NCBI RefSeq assembly: GCF_000003815.2
Contig: NC_049983.1
Coordinates: forward strand, 23,599,978-23,663,977
Source of the DNA: Branchiostoma floridae
Lineage: Eukaryota; Chordata; Leptocardii; Amphioxiformes; Branchiostomatidae
Reading direction: 5' to 3'
DNA: 64,000 nucleotides
In this document: one piece after another, positions 1-13,100 of the stretch
Layout: each line of letters begins with the position of its first letter
How positions within the stretch are numbered: the first letter of the stretch is position 1
The notes under the pieces: model-generated
Told to the model about the DNA's origin: nothing
The model's input: only the letters and a program-made list of their open reading frames with translations
Database searches by the model: none
Position numbers and translations under genes: made by a program

Positions 1-59
1 AGCCATCTCCCTCATGCAACAATAGGCCTTGAGGTCGTTGACCCCTTTGGCCATTGGAA

Positions 60-680
60 AATGACCAAAAAAATCCCAAATATATAATTTTAAAGTGGTC
101 CATGCCAAAAATTATACATGTGTCATTTGAATAAATATCCAGAGCACCCCTTTACCAATTTACGGGTCATTTGGTTGTAAATCGAGGGAACAGGAGCCAA
201 AAATATCCAATTTTTGTCAAAAAATGGCCATAAAATCGCAAAATTAAGCATTTTGTTGTATTGTATGGGAAAACTTTTATTAAATTTATGTGCACATAAT
301 TGAAGGGCACTTTTATACCAAATTTCAGGTCATTTGGTTGTAAAACGAGGCTACAAGAGCCAAAAATGTCCCTTTTTGGTCATAAATTGGCCAAAAATCG
401 CAAAATTAAGCATTTTGTTGTACCGTATGCCAAAACTGTTATTGAATCTAGGTGAGCATATGATCAAGGCACCTCTGTACCAAATTTTATGTCATTCGGC
501 TGTAATACCAGGGTACAGGAGCCCGAAATATACATAAAAATTGACAAAAGCCTCAATAAAATCATTTTAAAGGCAGATATGAAAAAAATGAAAAAAACAC
601 CTAAGGGTTTTGGCTTACTCTACCCTTGTGCCAAATTTCAAGTCAATCGGTCCAGAAACGGCGGAGTTGATTCGATTTGA
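60..680. repeat. Degenerate tandem repeat, about 163-bp unit
   Basis: The phrase GGTCATTTGGTTGTAA occurs at 165-180 and 328-343, and a diverged form at 491-505, each followed by a similar stretch about ACAGGAGCCAAAAAT and GCAAAATTAAGCATTTTGTTG. The spacing is about 163 bp, with a weaker fourth unit near 640. No exon was recognised in 1-1020; this stretch is intron or downstream sequence of the ankyrin/ROC gene. Confidence 0.7.
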
Positions 681-1024
681 AGATTTGACAGGAGAAAGAA
701 GAAACTTTAAGAAAGAAACATTACGAATACAATATATTTCACCATACCTATGGTATGGCTGAAATATAAATAGAGCTGGCCAGGAGGTATCATTCATACG
801 TACATTAACCATATCATTGGGACCGTTTGCTCAATGCATCATCAGTGACCGTTCGCTGGTCTTAAGTTTAAAAAAATGTCAGTAAATAGAAACTAAAGCG
901 GGAAAAATGTTCGCCAAATATCAATACAATTTCACATCAGTTCTGGTAACTTCTACCTTTTACAAGATCCAGACAGGAACATAAATCCAAAAATTACATA
1001 GTCTAAGACTTTGATTATTTTTAC

Positions 1025-1124
1025 CTGCAGATAATGCCACTTGGTCTGCATGGCTGGCCACCAAGATGACGTCAGGCTGCCGGTCCGGGTTGCAGGACTT
1101 GATGAAACACAACCACCAGTGAAC
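1025..1124 (-). CDS. ROC GTPase exon (G4-like motif)
   Basis: Flanked by CTACAG and GTAAAA. Reads VHWWLCFIKSC... then ...VILVASHADQVALSA. SHAD sits where the G4 N/TKxD motif of small-GTPase folds belongs, as in ROCO proteins. The exon is 100 bp and ends in phase 1, so the gene continues to the left of the window. Confidence 0.75.
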
Positions 1125-4100
1125 CTGTAGGGCAGATATGGCTTTTCTTAAACCAACATGTAGTTCAATATTATATGTATTTTGAGCATTGCAAGGTGTT
1201 TTGCTGGAAGCAAGTCAAGGGAGCTCAAGAACCTGTTATATTAGAACTTACCAGCATCCGCAAAATGTTTTGCGGAAAACATGAGGACATGCGGGTGTCG
1301 TTACAAAAATATCAGCTACATTTATATCAGCGAAAACCTAATACAAATTGTTGTCACGCAGCAGAAGATCAATATCAAAGCTGTACTTTTCCCTTAAGCC
1401 CACAATATTAGCATTAAGTCAAGCATCTGCACTTGTAACTTTGTCTTTTATCTTTAACTGGTTATTGTACCTGTTTTTCTTGGGTGTTTTCACTGTCCGT
1501 GATGTTGTACAGCACAATGAAGACGGTGTTCTCTGCATCCATGAACATATTGTGGGTCACCGCGTACTCTGACTGACCAGCAAAATCCCACACACTGATC
1601 TCCCCCACCCCTGGAACATGGAACGTTCCAATATCCACCCCTGGGGTGGGGTCGTGAGGTTGGCTCAATGGCCGTCGGGAGAGTCTTTGGATCAGTGCAG
1701 ACAGCAGGCCCTGGTGTGCAACATTTTAGTAAAAGTAAGAATAAAAAAATGTGTTTCTCCATGAAATAGAGTTAATTAGGATTTGACCGATCATGGATAA
1801 AGTAAATTAGCTTACCTTTGTGAGACTTTGTTTTAGAGTGGACTTCCCAGTTGTCTCATTCCCTCCTATGAACACCTTAAACCTGTTGACCTTCATCCCG
1901 CCTGACTGCTGCAGCAGCTCGTGGTAGGATTTTTCTTGCTTTAGCTTTTTCTCGAAATTCTAAAGGTGACAAATGTATGATTATCAATGATCATGGCGTA
2001 CTATGTTTCCGAACTTGTCGCAGAACAAACATTAAATGCATTTGATATTTGTACAGGATACCTGGCGATACTATTCAAAAGGCTATTATCAATAGTACAA
2101 AGCTAAACTCTCTTCCTATACAAAAGTACACGCAGATCAAATTTTCAGCGACCACTGTTGCCTTCTTCAGGATCAATACTGATGACCAATCACTTCAGAA
2201 CGTAAAATCGTGGATACGTGACATAATCTATTGGTCGTACGTGCCATGAAGTTTATAACGCCCACCGTCTCTGTTCAATGATGGCTGGACTACCCTGATG
2301 TATATGACCTCCTTTCTACCTCTTACAAAGTAGTCCTGTTCAGTGTCTAGTATTCAAAAGGCCGTTGATCAGATGTCAAGAAATGTACACTATGAAAATG
2401 GATCAAGAAAAGTTGTGTTGGCAGCTTTTCATTTACCTTCAAATGCAGTCGAGTCTTCGAATCCTGTGTGTAATTCAAGGGAGTCTTTCCCTCCTGTAGT
2501 GGAAAACATGAAAGATATGTAATATCTTGCTGTTACGGTCTGCACACACACTGTGTCGCAAGTGTGCAGACCGTAGGCACTTTCCTTCTAACAACACGGA
2601 ACCTGTGACCTGCACTGAGCCAAAGGATGCAATCGGAAGTTCTGCAAACTCGATCCATGTTAGCTCCTCCCACCGAAAGGTAAACAATGCTGCTCACCCC
2701 GCCCATGATGACGAACTGGGAAGCAACGTTAGCGGCGAATGCCATGACAAGCGTCACAGTGAGAATGAACAAATCGAATGTGAAAGATGCCAAAAATGGA
2801 TGTGTGCACCGTGTATGAAGATGCCTAAGGCTATGCTTAATGCACTCATCAAGCACCGATCTCTACACTGGTATTGCTCCACCTGCGAGCCACTAGCAGT
2901 GGAAGGAGCACGATCCGGTGCAGAGACAGAGAACGGATTTGACGAGCCGACGATAGCATCAATCGCGCAAAAGACAGCCACAGCCATAGCTGCCTGCATC
3001 GAAAGCAAACTGCAAAACTTTCCGCCAACCAGTTCCAGCAATGATACTCAGGGTCAGGGGCAAAAGCAATCCTATGCAGATGTAGCCAGAAACCTCAGCC
3101 GCTTCACAGGCACCATCAATAAGATTGTTGCAGGCACTACTACACCCCAGTCATCCTCTCTCAATCCTCAGGAACCCAGGGAAGTGGTCCAGTTGGTGGA
3201 CGAGTACATCGAGCGGGAAAAGAGGCGAAAGAACCTCGTAGTTTTCAATGTTCCAGAGGATTTAAAGGACTCGACCGGCAGCACGCTGAGTGATACAAAG
3301 GTCTTCACAGACATCACTAAAGAAGAATTCAACCTCGTCCCCAAGGTACAAGCAGCCTACAGACTGGGAAGGAGGAACCCTGAGAAGCCAAGACCACTCC
3401 TGATCAAAATAGACAATGACGACACTTTGAGCAGGGCCTTGATCCTCAGGAGAGCAAAAGACTTGAGAAACAGCACTCGGTGGTGTAGAGTGTACATTGT
3501 GCCCGATATGACGCCAAAAGAGAGGGAAGTGGATAAAAAGTTGCGACAGGAGCTCAAATCTCGACGAGAAGCAGGAGAAGCAAACCTGGTCATCAGACGC
3601 GGACGAATAGTGTGCACACAGACAACTGGAGAATCACAGCCGCCGGACGGCAACAACGACCAATCCCAGGCCTGACTCGACAACCACAACCATCTATCAT
3701 GTAGCAACAGGAAGGAGGAGAGTAAACTGAACATTATGTACACAAACATTGATCAACTTCCAAACAAAAGGGACGACCTGACGTTAGCCATATCAACAAA
3801 AAAGCCTGATGTGATAATTCTAACGGAAGCGATCCCCAAGGCTCAGAGATTACCTATTGGAGCAGCTAGAATCACCATCCCCGGGTTCACAGCTCACATG
3901 AACTTTGACCCTGACCAAGGAAATCTTGGAACACTGGGAAAGCGAGGGATTGTGATCTACACAGCAGACTACATTGATGCAACCGAAGTCTCCTACAGTG
4001 ACATTGAGTTCCAGGAGCACCTGTGGGTGCAAGTACGTTTGAGAGGACGCGATAAACTATTAATAGGAGGCATCTACAGAAGCCAGTCTTCTGACCCAAA

Positions 4101-7100
4101 GTCGTCAACTGAACACTTGGCACAACTTCTACAAGTAGTCACGGGGACTAGTCCTACGCACCTCGTAATCGCTGGTGATTTCAACTATCCTGAAATCGAC
4201 TGGGAACAAGCAACCTCATGTGCAAATGACGCTCACCCATCCCACCTTTTTCTTCGTTGTGTGCATAAAAACCTTCTGTACCAACATGTCTTCAAGCCCA
4301 CTAGATACAGACCCGGTGAGTTACCGAACATTCTCGATCTAGTTCTGACAAATGAAGATGGAATGGTGGAAAACATTGAGTACAGTGTACCTACCTGGTA
4401 TTGGACATAGTGACCATATAAGGCTGCAGTTTGAAACCAGACTATACTCCGAGAGAAAGGACAATCCAACGCCAAGACTCAGCCTATACCGCGGTGACTA
4501 CGTCAATATGGCTGCAGACTTATCTGGTATTGACTGGGACACCAGGCTCATGGACAAGTCCTTCGACGAGGCGTACAGTGATTTCATTAGCATTCTACAA
4601 ACCAGTATTACTTCAAATATCCCTCTGACGAGCAAGAAATCATGTAAGAAGAACTTGTACTCCACCCCAGCAGTCAAGAGTCTCAGCAAGAAAAAGCGGA
4701 GTAGTTGGGACCGTTACACTGCATCTGGAGACGAGGTGGATTACGCCCGATATGCTGCTCTGCGGAATGACCTCAGAAAGCTCACCAGGAAGCTCCGATA
4801 TGAGTTTGAGTCTAACCTTGTTCGAGACGTAAAACGGAACCCTAAGTCTTTTTGGAAATACGTTAACTCTCGTCTCAAGACCAAATCTGTAATCGGAGAC
4901 CTGAAGATGGCGGATGGTACCATGACGACTAGCAGCAAGGAGAAGGCAGACACCTTGAACCAGTTCTTCTGCAGTGTGTTTACGAGAGAAGAAACTGGCC
5001 GCATGCCCAGAATGGAAGCTAAGTACTACGGACCCAACCTGGAGGACATCACAATTACTCCTGAAGGTATTCTGAAAAAACTGAAAAAGCTCAAGAAGGA
5101 TAAGTCCCCCGGTCCAGATGGTCTGCATCCCAAGATACTAGCAGAAGTCGCGGAAGCCGTAGCCAGACCGCTTGCTATTCTCTTCCGAAAGTCGCTGAAC
5201 GAAGGCCGGCTGGCAGAGGAATGGAGACTTGCCCACATAACTGCCATACACAAGAAGGGACCGAAGAACGAACCTGGGAACTTCCGCCCTATTTGTCTTA
5301 TGTCTGTCATTGTGAAACTGTTCGAGTCTGTTATTAGGGACGCTCTTGCAGACCACATGATGGTGAACGAACTCTTCTGTGACCAGCAGCACGGCTTTGT
5401 GCCCGGAAGATCGTGCATGGTTGGATTCAGGCCTTTTTAACAGACAGAAGACAGCGTGTTTGCGTTGATGGTGAATTGTCAGAATGGGCCACGGTTTCAA
5501 GTGGAATTCCCCAAGGATCTGTGCTTGGACCAATTCTCTTTGTTATTTTCATTAACGACATGCCAAGCACTATCGAAAGTGCCTGTCGCCTCTTTGCAGA
5601 CGACACCAAGGTGTTCCGTCGAGTGAGTTCTCCAGAGGAGGTTGCCACCTTAATTACAAGCAGACATCGACAATTTGGCAGATTGGTCTAAGGACTGGCA
5701 GCTCAGCTTCAACATCACGAAATGTAAACGCATGCATATAGGATATGGTAACCCATGCCAACAATACGAGATGCAAGGCCTCACCTTGGAAGAAACCAGT
5801 GAGGAGCGGGATCTGGGTGTAATTGTCGACCAGAAACTGAAATTCCATGCGCATTGTACCACCACCGCCGGCAAGGCATTCCGAACCCTGGGGCTAATCA
5901 GGAAGAGTTTTCAACGGCTCGATGAGACAACTGTGCCCATATTGTACAAGACTATGGTTCGCCCTATACTAGAGTATGGAAACGTCATTTGGGGTCCTCA
6001 CTTCAAAGGTGACCAGCAACTGCTCGATAGAGTACAACATAAGGCGACGCGACTTATACCTGGTTTTGGTGAACTTACCTACGAGGATAGACTGCGCCGC
6101 CTCAGGCTCCCCACCCTTGAACACCGCCGTAAGAGAGGCGACATGATACAGCTATTTAAGATCGTCAAGGGGTTTGACCGCATTGACCCTAACCGCCTTT
6201 TCAAATTCAATGTTGATGGACGTACGAGAGGACACTCCTTCAAGATTGTGAAACCCCTAGCCAAAAAGTCAGCTCGGTCCAATTTCTTCAGCGTTAGGGT
6301 CATCAATGCATGGAACGATCTTCCCGCGGATGTAGTGGCTGCTGACTCTGTAAACATTTTCAAATCGAAGCTGGACAGTTATAGTAATTACTGGGGGGGC
6401 ATTGAGTACACGCCTAGCCCAACATAAACTCTATATTGTTATTACAGTCTCTTTTCACAAACTCTGGATTCTAGCTTTTAATTGTTAATTGTTGAATAAA
6501 ATGGACACTAGTTTTTAATTGTTAATTGTTAGATAAAATGGAAACTAGTTTTTAATTGTAATCGTTAGAAGCGGATTTCATAGGCAAACTGCCTCCTATC
6601 CGATGATGTGATATGATATGATATGATATGATACTAATTAATCTCCCATGGTCACTTTCAGACCAAAGGAGGCAAAAAACAGCTTGCCAACCAACAAACT
6701 TCAGTAAGTCAAAATAACTGCAGGGTATGTATCTCGTGAAAGGTGTGTGATTGGGTAGCGTAATCGGAAGTGTACTGGGCTCAGGCAAAAATACCGGGTT
6801 CGATTCCTGCCGTGCCATTGGGAAAGTCACGACCTTTCTTCACTTCACTCAGATGAAAATGAGAACCTAGCTTTGGTTAGTGCCGTCTCTCAGATAGGAC
6901 GTTAAATTGAGGCACCATGTTTGATGTGAGACACACCCCACGTACGTGCATGTTTAAGAGCGCACCATACCTTTCGAAAAAGAGTAGGAACATGCCCCGG
7001 TGTGCAACGGTGCAAACCATCCATGTTGTTGACTATGATTGTTACATGATGCAGTGTTCTTGTGTAGGCTTCAATGTACAATAACAGCAGACATGTGTAC

Positions 7101-10100
7101 AGATATTACGTCCATAGAGTCTTGTGAGGTCTACATGAAACAAGTAACTAATACCTTATTCTTCACCATAACATCAGCTCCAGAACGAATTAGAAGCTCA
7201 CAAGTCCCGGTGTGGCCCCGAGCAGCAGCCTCGTGTAAGGGTGTGTCCTGGTCCTGTACAGTGAGGACAGACATGGTATTAGACTCAGTAATAATATAAA
7301 TGTTAATGACATAACATAGCCAATGCCCAACTTAAGGTCTCATTGATGAGTTTCTTCTTCCCATAGACTTCTATGTTGTAATTCGTGCTTTACATGGTCG
7401 CGTTCATAATGAAGCTACATGAAATGTCAGCAGATTTTTCATTCTATGTTGAGCAAATGTACTCTATATAATTGAAAAAATTGCCAATGACTAGAATCCA
7501 TAGGTTTGTTGTTTATAGCAATTACAAGGTACAATTAGTCAATCCCCGCAAAAGGCACTTTTTCACTGCTAGTGTACAACCGCACCACTCAGAACCCAGG
7601 ACTGTGTACCTCCGACTCAGCGCGCGGCTGTCAAACTTTACCTGCTAATTTTTCAGTCACAAGCAGGCTTTCACCAATCTAACTTTTGATATCAGTTCGG
7701 CTGGCTAAAAGGGAATTTCTCACCGCTAAAAACATGCGTCCATGCAGCCGTTTGGTTTTTGGCTCGGATATCTTTTAGGGTACCCACTCGGAGTAATACA
7801 TCAATCACATTTTATTGAGTTTAGATTATCCTTGTCTCGTCGTGGCCCCCAGAAGCATCGTTATGCAGGTGTTGTGTTGTGTTCCTTGACTCAATGTAGT
7901 GCTCTGTTGACTACGATTGATGACCATATGTAGATTTTGATTGTTATGATGCAATGCTCTTGACCGTGCAGTCTTAGATTCAAAGTTACTGCGAAGGAAG
8001 ATTGCATACATTTGAGATCTTGTTAAGTCTATTTCAAAGAAGTTTGTTTCACCTTATTCTGGACCATAACGCCAGCCCCCAAACTTATCAGAAGCTCACA
8101 AGTCTCGGTGTCGCCCCTTCCAGCCGCCCGATGCAGGAGTGTGTTCTGGTCCTGTACAGGGAGGATGGGCAGTGTTTAGCTTTTTTAATAAGCAAAGTAT
8201 TATATAAATAAACAAGGACAGATGATAAAGCAAATAGGGACAGAGTTAGTTAATAATAAAATACAACGTATGTTAGCGCCGCCATTGAACAAAAACAGAC
8301 TTTAAAGTAACAAACATGTTTCTAACACGTTTATAATTAGCAGTTGCACATAGTACAACATAACATCATCAATGCCTAATTTTAATTTCATGTAATATTC
8401 AAATGTTCCTTTAAAGCAAATGTATATCACCCTATCTATGGCTGTGTCAACGTCTGCACCAGAGCGAATCAGAAGCACACAAGTCCCGTTGTGGCCCCGA
8501 GCAGCAGCTTTATGGAGGGGAGTGGCCTGGTCCTGTACAGGGAGGACGAACATGGTAAGTAGCCACTTTAATGTCATAACATTGCCAATGCCCAACTTGA
8601 TAACATGTATTCAGAGTTTATTGAATTAATGAGTTTAGATTATCCATGTTGTTTTTGAGTCAGTGTTATTGTTACATAATTGTATTGTTACATGATGCAT
8701 TTTTCTTGAATGTGTAAACTTCAACGTAACATTACAGAATACGACAATTACATCCATATATGAATCTAATAAAGTCCATTTAAGTTAAGCTATGTTTTGT
8801 TGCATCCTGCGTTATAACATCAGCTCCAGAGCAAAACAGACGTTCAGTGTGCCGTCCAGCAGCAGCCAAATGCAAGGGTGAGGACTGGTACTACATGTAT
8901 TCATAGAAAAAATATATGATAAAGGTCAGTTGAAACAAATATAAATCACCTCATCTTTGGTCGTAACGTCAGCCCCAGAACGAATCAGAAGCTCACAAGT
9001 CCCGGTGTGGCCCCCAGCAGCAGCTTTATGGAGGGGAGTCTCCTGGTACTATACAGAGAAAAGTGATAAAGGTGGTCTGTGTAACACAAAATGTTTCTCC
9101 CTGTTCAGGCTCATTCATTAAGAGGTTGACCTGGTGGTAATGGTGATTGCATTTTGTCAAAATGTGTCATCACTGTAAAGAGAGGAAAAAATAGATATCA
9201 CACGGTAAAGAATTTGTTTATTTGTTTATTCAAACGATCTCCATTTGTCAGTACAATGTAAATACAAAAGACTGGTGCCCTTCAGTCGAAAATTTGGGTG
9301 AGTCCAATTTTGTGTTGGATATTACAGTTTAAGTAGCTCAATAATGACTTCTACCAACACAGATGAATTTTCAAGTTAAGTAAATTCAATGTCTACCTGG
9401 AGTCATAAGACAAACACGTTACATACATGTGAAACAACACAGTACATTGAGACTATTTCCACTTAAACCAATTGTTTGCAAAATGTAACCCATAACCTTG
9501 GAGTGGCCTTCGAGTCTTGTAAAGAAGACTTGTTACTTGATAACCATTATGTAAATAAAAAAAACACTTCAGAATCTGTAATGCCTTTAGTGGTAAAATA
9601 TGGAAGACTCATTCACGTAGCATATAATACTATCTACCACACTGACTTGATTTGATGGGTGACATCTACACAGGCGACTTGGTAAGTGAAAGTAAAACAG
9701 TGAATTCATGGGGGAAGTTTGTACAACTGAAACTCTCAATTTGAAAATAGATCATTTTACTACTCTAATACAGTTGTGAACCTAATAATAATAACCTTTA
9801 TTGCAAATTCATGCCCGAGGGCTAATCGCATACAAAGTAAAGTAGTAGTGGTATACATATTAATGATCATACTTAACAAAGAAGGAAAATGACAATCATG
9901 GATAAATCAAAAGGGAATAACGTCTAATCTAAATCTATTTCTACTTAAGCTATTTGATGTGTTTGACTTCTTTTCCATATGCCGTAGGAGATGAATTGTC
10001 TAACATTTTCATATATAAAGGGGTCGGACGACTTAAGCAAGAAAATTGATTTTTATTGGTCGGTGAGGTGATAAAAGCTTGGGAAAGTTTTGCAAATTTT

Positions 10101-13100
10101 AAGAAAAAGTTTGTTTCTTTCGGAAATGTAATGTGAACATTGACAAATGAAATGTAGTTCATCTTCCACTGCTTTCCCTGAACAGTATTTACATGTGATT
10201 ATTGTTCTCTCGTCAACGGGCAGTTTTTTTGTACCTGCCCCTCTCTATTTCTTGTGAATGAGCACTTATCCTTATTCTACATAAAGCGGATATGTGTGTG
10301 CCAGGGGTAGGTCCCGGAGCAGGGTACAAAACTCCCATACAAAAGAAACTCAGTGACAAAATGCATTTTTGCAAGTCATTTACACCTGCTCCAGAACTAA
10401 GCGTCAAGGCTATCTCTGAATGAGACTTGTTGGAAGGGATAATTAGTAGATTCAATTTGATATTAATGTTGTGAGTATTGTGACAGGGGTACCATGGGCA
10501 CCTTTGTCCAGGTACAGGTCAGTAGAAAGGAGGGCAGGGTTATAGCTACTTACTCTATCCCTCGCCTCCAGGTCAGCCCCATTTTTTATCAAAAGCTCTG
10601 CTACCTCAGTCTGCCCGTTCACGCTGGCCACATGCAGGGATGTCTGGCGACGCTGGATAGAACAACAGTTGGGACAACAACTGGTTACAACATGACTGCC
10701 AAGAGACAAGAATACTGTCATAAAATGCTATGAAAAACTGCAAACGTGGACTGAAATGAATACAAATATAATTTTTTTATCACTTCAAATGTTAGAGATC
10801 ATATCAAAAGTATTTCTAATTATTGGTTTGATAAAATAAGGTAGATGGCAGAGAGTACTTAACTTATATAGTATTTGTTTTCTTCTGTGTAAAATTTTAA
10901 GTGTAGCCCTTTGAAGCATGCAGCAGAGGTTAGCGCATGGGGAGTGCGAAAAGAACATATGATAAAAAGGTCACAATCGTCTGCACCAGCCGCTGCGTGC
11001 ATACATTGTAGTTGATAGTAAATCATGGAATAGTCATTCATGTAGCCTTAGTATTACGTAACTGTTTACTATATTGCAACACTGACTTGGATGACATCCA
11101 CATGCACAACTGGCTAGTAGGTGAAAGTCAAAAACCGTAGGTTCATGTGTGAAGAAAGTGTGTCCATTTTTAACATTTGAAACAGGTGCCTTTACTATTA
11201 TTCTGCAATATAGCAACATTTGGGAATGATTATGTACATTATGCACATTCAAGTAGTAAGTCTATGTGTGTTGGTCGGGAAGCCACAGAAGGAATATTTA
11301 TTCATTTGTTTATAGAATATGAAAAAAAAAACTCAGTGACAAAATGCCTTTATATACAAGTTATTTAAACTTACCATTGTCCCAGTGCAGGTCAGGAAAA
11401 ATGAGAGCAGGGTTATAGCTACTTACCCTGTCCCTCGCCTCCAGGTCAGCCCCCTTTTTTATCAGAAGCTCTGCTACCTCAGTCTGCCCGCACTCGCTGG
11501 CCACATGCAGGGATGTCTGGTTTCCCTAGATAGAGCAAAAGTTGGGACAGTAACCGGTTACAAATGACGGTCCACAGACAAACAATATTATGATAGGATG
11601 CTAAGAATAAGGGCCATCGTGCAACCAAATCAATAGACGAAATGTGACGGATTATCATTTTAAAACTTAGTTAGAGATAACTATGTTTGTTGGAAGGGAC
11701 AATAAGTAGATACTAAGTAACTAATAACATTGAGAGTGTTATGACACTGGGGTACCATGGGCACCATTGTCCAGGTACAGGTCAGTAGAAAGGAGGGTAT
11801 GGTTATAGCTACTTACTCCATTCCTCGCCTCCAGGTTAGCCCCATTTTTTATCAAAAGCTCTGCTACCTCAGTCTGCCTGTTCACGCTGGCCACATGCAG
11901 GGATGTTCGGTCAAACTGGATAGAACAACAGTTCGGACAGTAACCGGTTACAATATGACTGCCAAGAGACAAGTATACTGTCATAAAATGCTAAAAGCGC
12001 AAACGTGGACTGAAATGAATACAAAAATAATTTTCTTTTATCACTTCAAATGTTAGAGATCATATCAAAAGTATTTCTAATTATTGGTTTGATAAAATAA
12101 GGTAGATGGCAGAGAGTACTTAACTTAGTATTTGTTTTCTTCTGTGTGAAATTTTAAGTGTGGCCCTTTGAAGCATGCAGCAGAGGTTAGCGCATGGGGA
12201 GTGCAAAAAGAACATGATAAAAAGGTCACAATCTTCTGCACCGACCGCTACGTGCATACATTGTAGATGATAGTAAATCATGGAATAGTCATTCATGTAG
12301 CCTTAGTATTACGTTTACTATATTGCAACACTGACATGGATGGCATCCACATGCACAACTGGCTAGTAGGTGAAAGTCAAAAACCGTAGGTTCATGTCTG
12401 AAGAAAGTGTGTCCATCTTTATCATTTGAAACAGGTGCTTTTACTATTATTCTGCAATATAGCAACGTTTGGGAATGATAATGTACATTATGCACAAGTA
12501 GTAAGCTGTTACATCCTAGAATGTCGTCTATCCTAAAAGCGCTTTTAGGATAGAAGCGCTTTTAGGATAGACCGGCATCCAAAATGTGCTTCTATCCTAA
12601 AAGCGCTTATGGGATATCCAGAACACGTCGCAAGCGAGGAGCGCATTCTGGATATCCTGAATGCGCTTCTGTCGGAGCGCATTCAGGATAAGCCGGCGTG
12701 TTCATCCAGAACGTGCACTTGTGGGAGAAACTTAGTGTCTTAGGAGGCGGAGACTATCTTGTATGTGATTTTTCGTAGTCAACCTGAGGCCGCCATCTTT
12801 GTTCTCCCACGAGATCACTTCCGGGTTTGATTGTGATAGAAGATCGCATATAATTACACCAAATCAACGTAGTTTGCATAAACCAAGTCATTTTTGGGGA
12901 CTCCGTGGCCCGATCTAACCCTCACATAATCACGTAAAATCTAGGTTCAGCACTTGCTTTATAAACTGCGTATTTCCATCACTTAGATTACGGCAGGTGT
13001 CGCGAGGTCGAACTAAATATGGAAACTTTGGTGTAAACAATCGCCAGAAGTGACCGCTGCCATTTTCTCGTGACGTGTTGACTGCATGGACCCAACACAC

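Larger units (their letters stand above)
2525..6640 (+). mobile_element. CR1-clade non-LTR retrotransposon, defective copy
   Basis: ORF1 with a PHD-like finger and RNA-binding region is followed by ORF2 with AP endonuclease and reverse transcriptase, then a 3' untranslated region with three tandem units of about 50 bp around TTTTTAATTGTTAATTGTTA, and a short TGATA microsatellite tail (6604-6632). The element sits in an intron of the minus-strand ankyrin/ROC gene, antisense to it, and begins within about 35 bp of a host exon. It is dead: ORF2 is split into three reading-frame shifts and has lost part of the polymerase (see the ORF2 entry). Confidence 0.9.
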
